From Pseudomonadales bacterium (GTDB taxonomy: Bacteria; Pseudomonadota; Gammaproteobacteria; Pseudomonadales; Azotimanducaceae): a DNA stretch of 47,085 nucleotides. The notes under the pieces are model-generated. The model made no database searches. It saw only the letters and a program-made list of their open reading frames with translations, and was not told where the DNA came from. Shown piece by piece: positions 25,108-34,222 of this stretch (within the stretch, counting starts at the first letter, position 1; every line of letters starts with the position of its first letter). Location: NCBI GenBank assembly GCA_016779565.1, contig JADHNJ010000017.1, positions 1 through 47,085 of the forward strand, given 5' to 3'. The position numbers and the translations under genes are program-made.

Positions 25108-25195
25108 TCTTACCCCTAAAGCCCAAGATCTTTTGCGACGACGCTATGGACTGCCATTCGCTATGTTATATCACCCAAACAACATTATAGACCTA

Positions 25196-26044
25196 ATGCG
25201 CCGCAGACTCATGGGCCCACGACCAAATCAGCGTCGATACCCATTACACCGCTGCCGTGGGGACATCAAAGCTCTGCTGCAACAGGTGCTCATACTGGTG
25301 TGCCTGGTACCTATCAGCCTGCAAGCTACCGAACTCAACAATGGGCCTCATCCCCGACCCTTTAAAGTGATCTACAAAGCCGATTATAAAGGTCTACCGA
25401 TTAGCGCTACCGGAATCCGTGAATTTACCTTGGTGGAGGCCGAAGGCGAACAACCTTTGTACACCTTATCGTCCTCTGCGCTCAGTATTTTTGCAAAGCT
25501 CGAGGAACAGTCTGACTTTACCCTGACGGATACCAGCGCCAGACCCTTATTCTACCGCTATGACAGAACAGGCCTAGGCAAGAATAAGAACCTCCGGCTT
25601 AATTTCGATTGGACAAAATCTCTGCTGATTAATCCAGACACGGAGGTCTCTTGGCCATTAACTGCCCCAAACATCTCTGATCGCTTACTTTATCAGTTCC
25701 AGCTTCAGATTGACCTGCTTAACACAGGACCAACAATCAATCTCGGTACCACCTATCGATACAACGTTCAGGATGAGGGAACCCTTAAGCTTTACGAATT
25801 TACCGTCTTGGCCGAGACCGATCTGTCCACACCCCTTGGGTCGATCCGCACTTATGAAGTTATTCGCTCTAATGATCGGCCAGGGCGTAAAACCCGGCTA
25901 TTCCTAGCACCGGACCTTGAATTCATGTTGATCCGCTTCGAGCAAACCGACGACGAAGGCGAAGGTTTTTCACTCATGCTTGAAAAAGCCTTCATCGAAG
26001 ACAGCGCCATTACAGCTTCATCCCGTAGCGACCCAAAGCCTTAG
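25196..26044 (+). CDS. DUF3108 exported protein
   Basis: A protein of about 282 residues whose conserved part (about 50-270) contains FKVIYKADYKGLPISATGIREFTL, EEQSDFTL, PLFYRYDRTGLG, DRLLYQFQLQIDL, TYRYNV and the late VIRSNDRPGRKTRLFLAPDLEFMLIRFEQTDDEGEGFSLML, all typical of DUF3108. A hydrophobic stretch LLQQVLILVCLVPISLQA before TELNNG is the likely signal peptide, so it is probably periplasmic. The start is unclear: ATG at 25196 is used here; 25163 and 25211 are also possible, none with a good ribosome binding site. In Pseudomonas-type genomes purM and purN separate DUF2066 from DUF3108; here the two DUF genes are directly divergent. Confidence 0.85.
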   Translation: MRRRLMGPRPNQRRYPLHRCRGDIKALLQQVLILVCLVPISLQATELNNGPHPRPFKVIYKADYKGLPISATGIREFTLVEAEGEQPLYTLSSSALSIFAKLEEQSDFTLTDTSARPLFYRYDRTGLGKNKNLRLNFDWTKSLLINPDTEVSWPLTAPNISDRLLYQFQLQIDLLNTGPTINLGTTYRYNVQDEGTLKLYEFTVLAETDLSTPLGSIRTYEVIRSNDRPGRKTRLFLAPDLEFMLIRFEQTDDEGEGFSLMLEKAFIEDSAITASSRSDPKP

Positions 26045-26182
26045 CCGCAGGCTTAACCCCGCCTTAGGCGCACGCTCTGCCACCAACCAGCCACGTTTTT
26101 TTTGCGATTTTTTAATCAACAATCTTGGCTCGACCCTGCGTCGCCGCGACCGGCCAGACATTGGTTTAGGAATCATGTACTT

Positions 26183-26211
26183 CAGCGCTCGGTTCGTGAC
26201 GCTGGGTTTTT
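26183..26211 (+). terminator. Possible terminator after DUF3108
   Basis: CAGCG (26183-26187) can pair with CGCTG (26200-26204), followed by GG and five T (26207-26211). The stem is only five strong pairs with a 12-base loop. Another T-rich stretch (eight T) lies at about 26096-26103 without a clear stem. The rest of the 276-bp gap between the convergent DUF3108 and dcd genes shows nothing else. Confidence 0.35.
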
Positions 26212-26320
26212 AAGGGCCGTTTTTGACAACAGGTTCCCACTGACTGGGCCGGCTACTAATTTGCACTCATCAAGCGGCCAATAATAGCGACAAACGCGCT
26301 GACGACAGGTTGCCCTAGAT

Positions 26321-26887
26321 TTACGCCTTCGGCAGCGTAACACCCGTTTGCCCCTGATATTTACCACCCCGATCTAAATAACTGGTTTGGCAAATCTCAT
26401 CACTTTCAAAAAATAGCATTTGAGCGACCCCCTCATTGGCGTATATTTTCGCAGGCAGCGTCGTGGTATTAGAAAATTCTAAAGTCACATGGCCCTCCCA
26501 CTCAGGTTCTAGGGGCGTTACATTCACAATAATTCCGCAGCGAGCGTAGGTTGACTTGCCCAAACAAATCGTGAGTACGCTCCTCGGAATTCTAAAATAT
26601 TCAACGGTACGCGCTAACGCGAAAGAGTTGGGTGGAATCACGCAAACATCGCTTTTGACGTCAACAAAACTGTTTTCATCGAAGGCTTTAGGGTCCACAG
26701 TCGCCGAGTGGATATTGGTAAATACCTTAAATTCGTCGGCACAACGTACGTCATACCCGTAACTCGAGGTACCAAAAGATATCACTCGCTGACCATTGAC
26801 CGTGCGCACCTGTTCTGGCTCGAAGGGTTCAATCATGCCCATCTCTGATGCCATTCGCTGAATCCAACCATCTGATTTAATGGCCAT
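26321..26887 (-). CDS. dcd: dCTP deaminase
   Basis: A 188-residue homotrimeric enzyme that deaminates dCTP to dUTP to feed dTMP synthesis. Family motifs are [20 protein letters not shown] (about 36-43), the [25 protein letters not shown] block, [33 protein letters not shown] with the catalytic Glu in EGHVTLE, and the C-terminal lid [13 protein letters not shown]. Length equals the Pseudomonas enzyme. The start ATG 26887 has AAGGAG six bases upstream; the longer frame to 26938 is rejected. It is 62 bp after mrp, an adjacency known in Pseudomonas. Confidence 0.97.
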   Translation of the reverse strand: MAIKSDGWIQRMASEMGMIEPFEPEQVRTVNGQRVISFGTSSYGYDVRCADEFKVFTNIHSATVDPKAFDENSFVDVKSDVCVIPPNSFALARTVEYFRIPRSVLTICLGKSTYARCGIIVNVTPLEPEWEGHVTLEFSNTTTLPAKIYANEGVAQMLFFESDEICQTSYLDRGGKYQGQTGVTLPKA

Positions 26888-26949
26888 CACATACTCCTTG
26901 TTGCTAGTCCTGGCGATCTGAGCGAACGCCCAGCGCATGATTAAACCGG

Positions 26950-27795
26950 TCAGTCATCCACAATCGAAATGATCGGCGCGGTAGGGCCCTTTGCTTGCGT
27001 CAATTGGCCCAAAGTGGCTGCTGCAAGATTAGCAAAGACGCGGCCTACTGCTGACTCAGAATCCAGCGCTACCGGTTCGCCCGCATCTGACCGCGCGCGT
27101 GTTTCTGCGGTCAGCGGTATTTGAGCCAGCAGCGGCACCGCATATTCTGCTGCAACTCGCTCACCGCCCCCTGAACCAAAAATATCTGCGGCTTCTCCGC
27201 AGCTTGGACAGATAAACTGACTCATATTCTCAACCATGCCAAGCACGGGCACAGCGACTTTACGAAACATTTCGATGCCCTTGCGGGCGTCCAACAATGC
27301 GATATCTTGCGGCGTTGTCACAATCACGGCGCCCGACACGGGAACTTGCTGGGCGAGGGTCAGCTGGATATCCCCGGTCCCTGGCGGCATGTCGATAACA
27401 AGATAATCCAGGCCCGGCCACGCTGTTTGCGAGAGCATCTGCTGCAGCGCTCCGCTGGCCATCGGGCCTCTCCAGATCGCTGGAGTCTTACTCGAGGCCA
27501 AAAAACTCATCGACATACAATGAACCCCGTGGCCAACCACCGGGACCAGTTGATTATCGACGACATCGGGACGCGTATCGCTGGGCAAGCCAAAAAGTGC
27601 GCCTTGACTAGGGCCATAAATATCCGCATCCAACAAGCCAACCTTATGACCAGCCTGCATGAGTGCGACCGCTAAGTTGGTCGCAACCGTCGACTTGCCA
27701 ACGCCGCCCTTTCCTGAAGCCACAGCGATAATCTGATTGACGCCTACAATCTTCGATGCAGCACTTTTAAGCTCTTCTGGCACAGCCTCTCTCAC
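26950..27795 (-). CDS. mrp: Mrp/ApbC-type Fe-S cluster carrier ATPase
   Basis: A 281-residue ParA-like ATPase that binds and transfers [4Fe-4S] clusters. It has the deviant Walker [10 protein letters not shown] (about 27-35), the switch [10 protein letters not shown], Walker [13 protein letters not shown], and the cluster-binding CxxC (Cys196, Cys199) in FICPSCG. It is shorter than usual at the N-terminus, where the MIP18-like domain should be. The GTG at 27795 is the first start codon in frame, but 27 codons immediately upstream (to a TGA at 27877) read like the missing domain (ending [11 protein letters not shown]) without any ATG, GTG or TTG, only a CTG at 27861. The true start is unresolved. 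Divergent from metG; 62 bp ahead of dcd. Confidence 0.9.
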   Translation of the reverse strand: MREAVPEELKSAASKIVGVNQIIAVASGKGGVGKSTVATNLAVALMQAGHKVGLLDADIYGPSQGALFGLPSDTRPDVVDNQLVPVVGHGVHCMSMSFLASSKTPAIWRGPMASGALQQMLSQTAWPGLDYLVIDMPPGTGDIQLTLAQQVPVSGAVIVTTPQDIALLDARKGIEMFRKVAVPVLGMVENMSQFICPSCGEAADIFGSGGGERVAAEYAVPLLAQIPLTAETRARSDAGEPVALDSESAVGRVFANLAAATLGQLTQAKGPTAPIISIVDD

Positions 27796-27937
27796 TACCC
27801 TAGAAAACGCGAATTGTACCTCTAGCTGCCGAGAAAATCCCGCGACTTCTCTGAGTTTCAGCGGAGTATCTAGCGATCACGGCTATCGCCAATCTCGGCA
27901 ATCGGCTAAACTTGCGGCTTTCAGATCGAAGACCGTC

Positions 27938-29947
27938 ATGACCGACCAGCGACGTTTACTGGTGACCAGCGCCCTGCCCTATGCCAATGGTGCAATCCAT
28001 TTGGGCCACATGCTCGAACATATTCAGACCGACATCTTCGTACGCTTCCAGCGGATGCAGGGACATGAGTGCATCTACGTTTGTGCAGATGATGTCCATG
28101 GCACGGCTGTGATGTTAAACGCTGATGCCGCCGGACAAGACCCTTTGGCCTACACGCTCGCAATTACCGAGGAGCACAAAGCCGATTTTGGCGCATTCGA
28201 CATCAGTCATGACTGGTACGATACCACCCACTCATCTGAAAACCGTGAATTGGCCAATACCATCTACGAACGCCTGCGGGATTCTGACAACATTAGAAAG
28301 TCCGATGTCGCCCAGTTATTTGATGCTGAAAAGTCGCTCTTCCTCGCAGATCGCTTTGTGCTAGGCAACTGTCCCAATTGTCGAGCTCCAGATCAGTACG
28401 GTGATAATTGCGATGCCTGCGGCGCGACCTACGCAGCCACCGACCTGATCAACCCCATCTCTAAATTCTCTGGCGCTGTTCCTGAAGTAAAGACTTCGGA
28501 ACATATCTTTTTTGCATTATCCCGCCATACAGAATTTTTAACGCACTGGACCCAAAGTGGTGCCTTACACCCTGCTGTCACCAACAAACTTGCGGAGTGG
28601 CTTGAATCAGGTCTGCAAGATTGGGATATCTCAAGAGACGCACCCTACTTTGGTTTTGAAATTCCTGACGAACCGGGCAAATATTTTTATGTTTGGCTTG
28701 ATGCGCCGATCGGCTACATGTCAGCCTGCTTGCAGTATTGCAATGCCAACGGACTTGCGTTTGAGGATTTTTGGCGACCCGACTCTAAAGCTGAGGTACA
28801 TCACTTTATCGGGAAGGACATCATTAACTTCCACGCGTTATTTTGGCCAGCAATGCTTCATGTCGCGGATTTCAGAACGCCAACAAAGGTTCATGCCCAC
28901 GGCTTTCTAACCGTCAATGGCGAGAAAATGTCGAAATCCAAAGGCACCTTTATCAATGCCAGAACCTACCTAGACGTGCTCCCCGCGGGCTACCTTCGCT
29001 ACTACTTTGCGTCCAAGCTCAACAGCAGCGTCGCTGACCTTGACCTGAACCTCGAAGATTTTGTGCAAAAGGTGAATGTCGATCTTGTCGGCAAAGTCGC
29101 CAACATCGCTAGCCGATGCGCTGGATTCATTAACAAACAGTTTGAGGGGCAAATTCGCCGGAGTACCGGCACACCTCTACTGGCAACCTTTCAATCTGCT
29201 GCTCACGAAATCAGCGAATATTACGAGACGCTCGAGTACAGCAAAGCGATGCGCGTCATCATGTCTCTCGCTGACCAAGCCAATCAGTTTATTGCAGAGC
29301 AACAACCTTGGCAGTTAATCAAACAGGCAGAAACGCGGGACCAAGCAGAAGCTGTTTGCGCCGATGGCATTAATCTCTTTAGGCTTCTGGCGCTCTATCT
29401 GAAGCCTGTTTTACCGAGTTTTGCCGAGCAATCTGAGGCCTTTTTGAATGTACCACCGCTTATTTGGGAAGATCATAAACAGCTACTAGAAGATCATAGC
29501 ATTTCGCCCTTCAAAGCCTTGATCGAGCGCATAGATACCGCTCAGGTCGAAGCCATCCTCACCAAAGAACGGGCCAACGCCGACCCTGCGGCTTCCGAGC
29601 CAGTGTGGCCGTCGACCCCAGCAACAATCGACATCGATACCTTTGCGGCGGTAGATCTCAGAGTTGCTCGTATCATCAAGGCTGAAGCTGTGGCAGGCGC
29701 TGACAAGCTGCTCGCACTGACCCTAGACGTGGGTGATCACGAGCGAACTGTGTTTTCTGGGATAAAATCGGCATACCGACCCGAAGATCTTAAAGGGAAG
29801 TTTACGGTCTTAGTCGCAAACCTAGCGCCGCGTAAAATGAAGTTTGGCACCTCAGAAGGCATGGTGCTCGCTGCCGGGCCAGGCGGCGAGGAGATTTTTT
29901 TGATACATCCCGACGCCGGCGCCAAACCGGGTATGAAAGTTAGCTAA
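27938..29947 (+). CDS. metG: Methionyl-tRNA synthetase
   Basis: A 669-residue dimeric class Ia synthetase. Features: [20 protein letters not shown] with the HIGH-type HLGH (about 22-25), the zinc knuckle [18 protein letters not shown] (four cysteines, about residue 143-160), the KMSKS loop in [11 protein letters not shown], the anticodon-binding helical region (about 395-540) and a C-terminal tRNA-binding OB-fold domain (about 565-669; [37 protein letters not shown]) that also dimerises the enzyme. Length matches E. coli (677). The start ATG 27938 gives the canonical N-terminus; the longer frame runs into the mrp promoter region and is rejected. Five bases separate it from rsxA, so it may drive the rsx operon. 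Confidence 0.97.
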   Translation: MTDQRRLLVTSALPYANGAIHLGHMLEHIQTDIFVRFQRMQGHECIYVCADDVHGTAVMLNADAAGQDPLAYTLAITEEHKADFGAFDISHDWYDTTHSSENRELANTIYERLRDSDNIRKSDVAQLFDAEKSLFLADRFVLGNCPNCRAPDQYGDNCDACGATYAATDLINPISKFSGAVPEVKTSEHIFFALSRHTEFLTHWTQSGALHPAVTNKLAEWLESGLQDWDISRDAPYFGFEIPDEPGKYFYVWLDAPIGYMSACLQYCNANGLAFEDFWRPDSKAEVHHFIGKDIINFHALFWPAMLHVADFRTPTKVHAHGFLTVNGEKMSKSKGTFINARTYLDVLPAGYLRYYFASKLNSSVADLDLNLEDFVQKVNVDLVGKVANIASRCAGFINKQFEGQIRRSTGTPLLATFQSAAHEISEYYETLEYSKAMRVIMSLADQANQFIAEQQPWQLIKQAETRDQAEAVCADGINLFRLLALYLKPVLPSFAEQSEAFLNVPPLIWEDHKQLLEDHSISPFKALIERIDTAQVEAILTKERANADPAASEPVWPSTPATIDIDTFAAVDLRVARIIKAEAVAGADKLLALTLDVGDHERTVFSGIKSAYRPEDLKGKFTVLVANLAPRKMKFGTSEGMVLAAGPGGEEIFLIHPDAGAKPGMKVS

Positions 29948-29952
29948 TTTAC

Positions 29953-30537
29953 ATGTTCATAGAAGCCCTGACGGTGCTCTTCGCTGCAATCTTCGTCAAC
30001 AATTTCGTTGTTGTGCAATTTCTCGGCTTGTGTCCATTTTTAGGCGCTAGCCAAAGACTTGAAAGCGCTCTGGGGCTCGCCGGCGCAACCCTATTTGTGC
30101 TCACTCTCAGTGCCGGCGCGTCTTATTTACTAGAACATTACCTCCTGCAACCCTTTGGTTTAACAAGCCTGCGAATATTGGTCTTCATTATGGTTATTGC
30201 AGCCTTGGTACAACTGATGGAAATTGTGATCCGCGCAACCCAACCCCTGATTCATGCTTTTTTAGGCGTTTATATCCCGCTGATTACGACAAACTGCATG
30301 GTGCTGGGCGTCGCGCTCATCAACGCGCGGCAAAGCCAATCTCTGATCGAAGCTTTAGCGCTGGGCCTAGGTGCTAGCCTGGGCTTTGGACTACTACTAC
30401 TTTTGTTTGCTGCCCTCCGAGAGCATCAACAACGTTTGAACGTGCCTAAAGTCTTCCAGGGAGCGGCTATCAACCTGATTACCGCCGGTCTTATCGCTTT
30501 GGGATTTTCAGGTTTTACCGCGATGCAGTTCGTATGA
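29953..30537 (+). CDS. rsxA: Rsx/Rnf electron transport complex subunit A
   Basis: A 194-residue integral membrane subunit with six helices, homologous to NqrE. The start [32 protein letters not shown] contains the conserved VxxNFVVxQFLGxCPFLG motif with the cysteine that helps bind the [2Fe-2S] cluster shared with RsxE; the second half has [18 protein letters not shown] with the matching TTNC cysteine. Length equals the family (193). First gene of a five-gene rsx set starting five bases after metG. It overlaps rsxB by four bases (ATGA). Confidence 0.97.
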   Translation: MFIEALTVLFAAIFVNNFVVVQFLGLCPFLGASQRLESALGLAGATLFVLTLSAGASYLLEHYLLQPFGLTSLRILVFIMVIAALVQLMEIVIRATQPLIHAFLGVYIPLITTNCMVLGVALINARQSQSLIEALALGLGASLGFGLLLLLFAALREHQQRLNVPKVFQGAAINLITAGLIALGFSGFTAMQFV

Positions 30538-31427
30538 TCACCTCATACCTGCTTACCCTGGCAGGTTGCGCCCTGCTAACCATTGTTATCGTCTATCTTG
30601 CTCGCAAACATTTTGTTGCAGACATCAACGTTCTTGAATCTAGAATCGAGCAAACGCTTCCCCAAACCCAATGCGCGCAATGCGGCTATCCTGGTTGCAG
30701 ACCCTACGCAAAAGCCATAGCAGCTGGCGAGGCAATCAATCGATGTCCCCCGGGCGGCGAGACCGTTATCGAAGCCCTTGCAGATTTGCTTAATCGACCC
30801 GTGACACCCCTCGCTGATGATTTAACCCCTCAGCCTGTGCCGCTGCTCGCAAGCATTAGAGAAGCCGAATGTATTGGTTGCACCCTATGTATCAAAGCTT
30901 GCCCGGTTGACGCCATTATCGGCAGTCAAAATCAAATGCACACGATTATTAAGGCTGACTGCACTGGCTGTGAGCTTTGTTTACCACCCTGTCCTGTTGA
31001 CTGCATCGACCTGCTTCCGCAACGCTCCGTAGTCGCGCAGGCTCAGCCCCGACCGACCTTCAGTGAACCTTGTATTTTTTGTAGCGCCTGCGTCAGCGCT
31101 TGCCCAAAGGAACTTGAGCCCCAGCATCTGTTGCTCGCCTTTGACGCGCCCGAGCACATAGCTCATCAGCAGTTGTCCGCCTGTGTCGAATGCACCCTCT
31201 GCGATCAAGCCTGTCCGAGCGATCTACCCTTGACCGAGACCTTTAAAATTATGAAGCAAAACGAGGTCATTAGAGCCGCTGAGGTTGCCGCTGCAGCTGC
31301 CACACTCGCTCGTTTTGAGAAACGACAGCAACGATTAGCGGTTGATGATGCGGACTTAATTATTCGTCCAAAAGCTCAGGACGCCCAAGCACTGATTGCT
31401 GGTCTTAAAACTGGTAGCAAGCCATGA
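30534..31427 (+). CDS. rsxB: RsxB-RsxC ferredoxin fusion protein (elongated RsxB)
   Basis: A 297-residue iron-sulfur protein; ordinary RsxB/RnfB in gammaproteobacteria is about 190. It has an N-terminal anchor helix (4-22), the RnfB 4Fe-4S domain (Cys47, 50, 55, 71 in CAQCGYPGC...RCPPGGE), and two RnfB-type [4Fe-4S] motifs (Cys113/116/119/123/ and Cys143/146/149/153-157). From about residue 178 it continues with [12 protein letters not shown] (Cys180-190) and [17 protein letters not shown] (Cys217-227), then a helical tail with [11 protein letters not shown]. That last 120 residues resemble the ferredoxin region and the FEARQARL tail of RsxC. There is no separate rsxC: rsxD overlaps the end by four bases. 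The fusion would hold about five clusters. See findings. Confidence 0.9.
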   Translation: MITSYLLTLAGCALLTIVIVYLARKHFVADINVLESRIEQTLPQTQCAQCGYPGCRPYAKAIAAGEAINRCPPGGETVIEALADLLNRPVTPLADDLTPQPVPLLASIREAECIGCTLCIKACPVDAIIGSQNQMHTIIKADCTGCELCLPPCPVDCIDLLPQRSVVAQAQPRPTFSEPCIFCSACVSACPKELEPQHLLLAFDAPEHIAHQQLSACVECTLCDQACPSDLPLTETFKIMKQNEVIRAAEVAAAAATLARFEKRQQRLAVDDADLIIRPKAQDAQALIAGLKTGSKP

Positions 31428-32377
31428 ACAGCCAGCAGATCATGATCCATACGGGTTATGCGCTGATGCCGGGGTTTTTACTAGCGACCTACATCTTTGG
31501 CATCGGCATCGTCATCAATGTCATTGTTGCGATCATCGCGGCCCTGATCCTTGAAACCTGCCTGCAGCGGCTGTCACAAAAACCCACCTCCGGCGTTGCA
31601 ACGAGCAGCGGCTGCCTAACCGCCGTGCTATTGGCACTGTGCTTGCCGCCGTTGCTGCCCCTGACCTACCTCATTTTTGGAGTCATCTTTGCTTTGGTTT
31701 TTGGGAAATATGTCTATGGCGGCTTGGGCCAAAATCTGTTTAATCCCGCCATGGTTGGCTACGCCGCACTCATTTTGTCGGCGCCGCTGGCGCTGTCTCA
31801 ATGGGTACCGGTTTCTTCTGCGGTTACCGACTGGCAGACTGTGGTCGCCATTAAGCTGCAACTCGTTCAAGCCGACGGGTACACGGGTGCCACAGCACTT
31901 GATCTCCTCCGAAATCGAGCCGGTCTCACCATGGCGGAATATTGGCTATCTGCAGAGTCTGTATTCGGCGATCAGGTACTGATTGCGCTCGGTTATCTCA
32001 TCGGCGGAGTCTACCTACTACGCAAAAACATCATCACCCTAAGCTTACCAATCGCTATGCTCCTCGGTTTGCTTATCCCCAGCTTACTCTTTTATGACGC
32101 TGGCAGTTCCGGGAGCATGGGCTCACCAGTTTTGCATGCCTTTGCAGGTGCCACCGTAATAGGTGCTTTTTTTATCATTACTGATCCGGTCAGCTCGCCA
32201 AACACTCAGGTTGGTCTGCTGATCTATGGCGTGATGATTGGCTTGTTGACCTTCCTCATACGCAGCTTCGGCGCTTATCCGGATGGCTTGGCGTTCGCCG
32301 TCCTGCTCGCTAATGCTTGCGGCCCGCTCATTGATCACGTTGTAAGGCAAATGCAATCGCCGGGGCAATTATCATGA
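31424..32377 (+). CDS. rsxD: Rsx/Rnf complex subunit D
   Basis: A 317-residue membrane protein homologous to NqrB, somewhat shorter than the usual 350. About eight to ten helices are visible. The conserved [19 protein letters not shown] motif is present, and the covalent FMN site is [12 protein letters not shown] with Thr157 as the expected phosphoester acceptor (family motif [S/T]GAT). Late motifs [21 protein letters not shown] and [18 protein letters not shown] are family-typical. The start overlaps the rsxB stop by four bases and the end overlaps rsxG by four bases. An ApbE flavin transferase would be needed elsewhere. Confidence 0.96.
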   Translation: MNSQQIMIHTGYALMPGFLLATYIFGIGIVINVIVAIIAALILETCLQRLSQKPTSGVATSSGCLTAVLLALCLPPLLPLTYLIFGVIFALVFGKYVYGGLGQNLFNPAMVGYAALILSAPLALSQWVPVSSAVTDWQTVVAIKLQLVQADGYTGATALDLLRNRAGLTMAEYWLSAESVFGDQVLIALGYLIGGVYLLRKNIITLSLPIAMLLGLLIPSLLFYDAGSSGSMGSPVLHAFAGATVIGAFFIITDPVSSPNTQVGLLIYGVMIGLLTFLIRSFGAYPDGLAFAVLLANACGPLIDHVVRQMQSPGQLS

Positions 32378-32919
32378 GAACAGCTGGCCTGACCCTCATT
32401 ACGGCAGCCCTCTTGTCGGCCTTACTCATTGGACTAGTCTCAATCGGAACCAACCCGATCATTGTCCAAAATCAGGTCGCTCACGAAGCACGCATTCTGC
32501 GCGAGGTCGTTAAAAGCTCGACCGCAACGCTCGAACCTTTAAATGACCAAAACACAAAGTTCCGAGTCCTAGAGGGCAACGAATTAACGGGCTATTTGCA
32601 AAAAATCGAGACGACCGAGGGTTACAATGGCACCATCACAGCCTGGCTCGCGACAGATTTGCGCGATGCCATATTGAATCTTGCCACCCTTGAACACGAA
32701 GAGACTCCAGGTATCGGCGATATCATTAACAACGACTCAGTTTGGCTTGAGCAATTTATGACGACCCGCTTAGCAAGCCATACCTATCGACTCCAAAGGG
32801 AGGGCGGCGACTTCGACCATGTTACCGGCGCTACCGTGACCAGTCGCGCCTACATCGCCATGCTGAATAATGGCATGCTCGAGCATCTCGAGCACAAAGC
32901 GTCTTACCCCTATGAATAG
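32374..32919 (+). CDS. rsxG: Rsx/Rnf complex subunit G
   Basis: A 181-residue protein, shorter than the usual 205-215, homologous to NqrC. It has one N-terminal membrane helix (LTLITAALLSALLIGLVSIG, about 6-25) and a periplasmic FMN-binding domain with the flavinylation motif VTGATVTSRA (Thr154 expected to carry FMN) and the family segment EHEETPGIGD, in which the glutamates are conserved. Start and stop overlap rsxD and rsxE (ATGA type and eight bases). Confidence 0.95.
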   Translation: MRTAGLTLITAALLSALLIGLVSIGTNPIIVQNQVAHEARILREVVKSSTATLEPLNDQNTKFRVLEGNELTGYLQKIETTEGYNGTITAWLATDLRDAILNLATLEHEETPGIGDIINNDSVWLEQFMTTRLASHTYRLQREGGDFDHVTGATVTSRAYIAMLNNGMLEHLEHKASYPYE

Positions 32920-33589
32920 TTTTATTAATCAGGCAAACCAAGGACTTTGGAAGGATAATCCTGCGCTCGTCCAGCTTTTGGGCTTGTGTCCCTTGTTGGC
33001 GGTCAGTCAAACGCTGGTTACCGGTCTCACCCTAGGGGTGATCACATTAGGCGTTTTGGTCGCTTCAAATGCAGTCATCAGTTTGATTCGACGCTGGTTA
33101 GTTGAAGATATTCGTCTACCAATGCAGATTCTGGTCATCGCGACAATGGTGACTCTCGCCGACCTCACCATGCAAGCGATGTTCTTTGACATGCATCAGC
33201 GGGTCGGGCTGTTTATCGCCCTTATCGTTACCAACTGCACAATTTTAGCTAGAGCCGAGCTGTTTGCGAGACGCAATCGCTGGTGGCACGCCGTAGCCGA
33301 TGGTTTTTGGATGGGGCTAGGTTTCTTATGGGTGATTGCACTGCTGAGCGGCATCAGAGAGATTCTTGGACGAGGCACGCTCTTTGATGGACTGACCCTG
33401 ATACTTGGACCTGAGGCCGAAGCTTTTCAAATGGTGATTCACACGTCGCCGCTGCTTTTGGTAGCGCTGGCGCCAGGTGCTTTTATTACGTTAGGGTGTC
33501 TGGTTGCCCTCAAAAATTTGATGGATATCGCTTATGAATCGAGACAAACGCGTCGCCTTTCTCACCCAGCTGCGCAACGAAAATCCTGA
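32912..33589 (+). CDS. rsxE: Rsx/Rnf complex subunit E
   Basis: A 225-residue membrane subunit homologous to NqrD and paired with RsxA. The start NQGLWKDNPALVQLLGLCPLLAVSQT carries the conserved NPxxVQLLGLCPxLAV motif with the cluster cysteine, and LFIALIVTNCTILARAELFA gives the TNC partner. Several helices follow. I chose ATG 32912, overlapping the rsxG stop by eight bases; an upstream GTG/ATG frame extends further into rsxG and is not needed. The C-terminal 20 residues overlap the start of nth by 56 bases. Confidence 0.95.
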   Translation: MNSFINQANQGLWKDNPALVQLLGLCPLLAVSQTLVTGLTLGVITLGVLVASNAVISLIRRWLVEDIRLPMQILVIATMVTLADLTMQAMFFDMHQRVGLFIALIVTNCTILARAELFARRNRWWHAVADGFWMGLGFLWVIALLSGIREILGRGTLFDGLTLILGPEAEAFQMVIHTSPLLLVALAPGAFITLGCLVALKNLMDIAYESRQTRRLSHPAAQRKS

Positions 33590-34190
33590 ACCGACCACGG
33601 AGCTCGAGTACCGCGACACGTTCCAGCTGCTCATCGCGGTCATTTTATCCGCCCAATCCACCGATGTTGGGGTTAACAAGGCAACGGCTAAGCTGTTTCC
33701 GGTGGCAGGTACACCAGCTGCCATTGCCGAACTTGGTGTTGAGGGATTAAAGCCCTTTATCAAAACGATAGGTTTGTTCAATACCAAAGCCGCCAACATC
33801 ATCAAAACCTGCAAGATCTTACTCGCAGAACATAATGGCATTGTCCCAAATGATCGAGTCGCGCTCGAGGCCCTGCCAGGGGTTGGCAGAAAGACTGCTA
33901 ATGTCGTGCTCAATACGGCTTTTGGCGCGCCAACAATGGCTGTAGATACGCATATTTATCGCGTCTCTAATCGGACGCGTTTTGCGCCGGGCAAAACAGT
34001 TCTACAAGTTGAAAAGAAATTGCTAAAAGTCATCCCGGATGAATTTATCCGGGACGCTCATCACTGGCTTATTCTTCATGGCCGCTATATCTGCACGGCT
34101 CGGGCACCAAAATGCGCCGCTTGTTGTGTTTTTGACCAGTGCGAGTATCCCAGGCGTATCAAAATCGCCAACGAGCTAGATACCCCCTGA
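33534..34190 (+). CDS. nth: Endonuclease III
   Basis: A 218-residue DNA glycosylase/AP lyase that removes oxidised pyrimidines. The helix-hairpin-helix with catalytic Lys is LPGVGRKTANVVLNTAFG and the catalytic Asp is in VDTHIYRVSNRTRF. The C-terminal [4Fe-4S] ligand set is C-x6-C-x2-C-x5-C (CTARAPKCAACCVFDQC). N-terminal KRVAFLTQLR and LLIAVILSAQSTDVGVNKAT are typical. The start overlaps rsxE by 56 bases; the N-terminus aligns with E. coli Nth from its first residue, so this start is likely right. The rsx-nth linkage is conserved in gammaproteobacteria. Confidence 0.97.
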   Translation: MNRDKRVAFLTQLRNENPEPTTELEYRDTFQLLIAVILSAQSTDVGVNKATAKLFPVAGTPAAIAELGVEGLKPFIKTIGLFNTKAANIIKTCKILLAEHNGIVPNDRVALEALPGVGRKTANVVLNTAFGAPTMAVDTHIYRVSNRTRFAPGKTVLQVEKKLLKVIPDEFIRDAHHWLILHGRYICTARAPKCAACCVFDQCEYPRRIKIANELDTP

Positions 34191-34192
34191 TA

Positions 34193-34222
34193 ACATCTAA
34201 GATCTTGACATCTATGATCTTG
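34193..34222. repeat. 15-bp tandem duplication at the nth/argG convergence
   Basis: ACATCTAAGATCTTG (34193-34207) is followed directly by ACATCTATGATCTTG (34208-34222), with one mismatch. The second copy includes the argG stop codon. AAGATC (34199-34204) and GATCTT (34216-34221) could pair with an 11-base loop, so it may also act as a weak bidirectional terminator. Confidence 0.8.

Noticed and set aside
27737-27937. Longer N-terminus for MetG
   Set aside because: It runs through the mrp start region and lacks the conserved pattern; the family N-terminus begins at the ATG at 27938.
31410-31440. Remnant of rsxC between rsxB and rsxD
   Set aside because: The genes overlap by four bases, so no separate or broken rsxC can be there.
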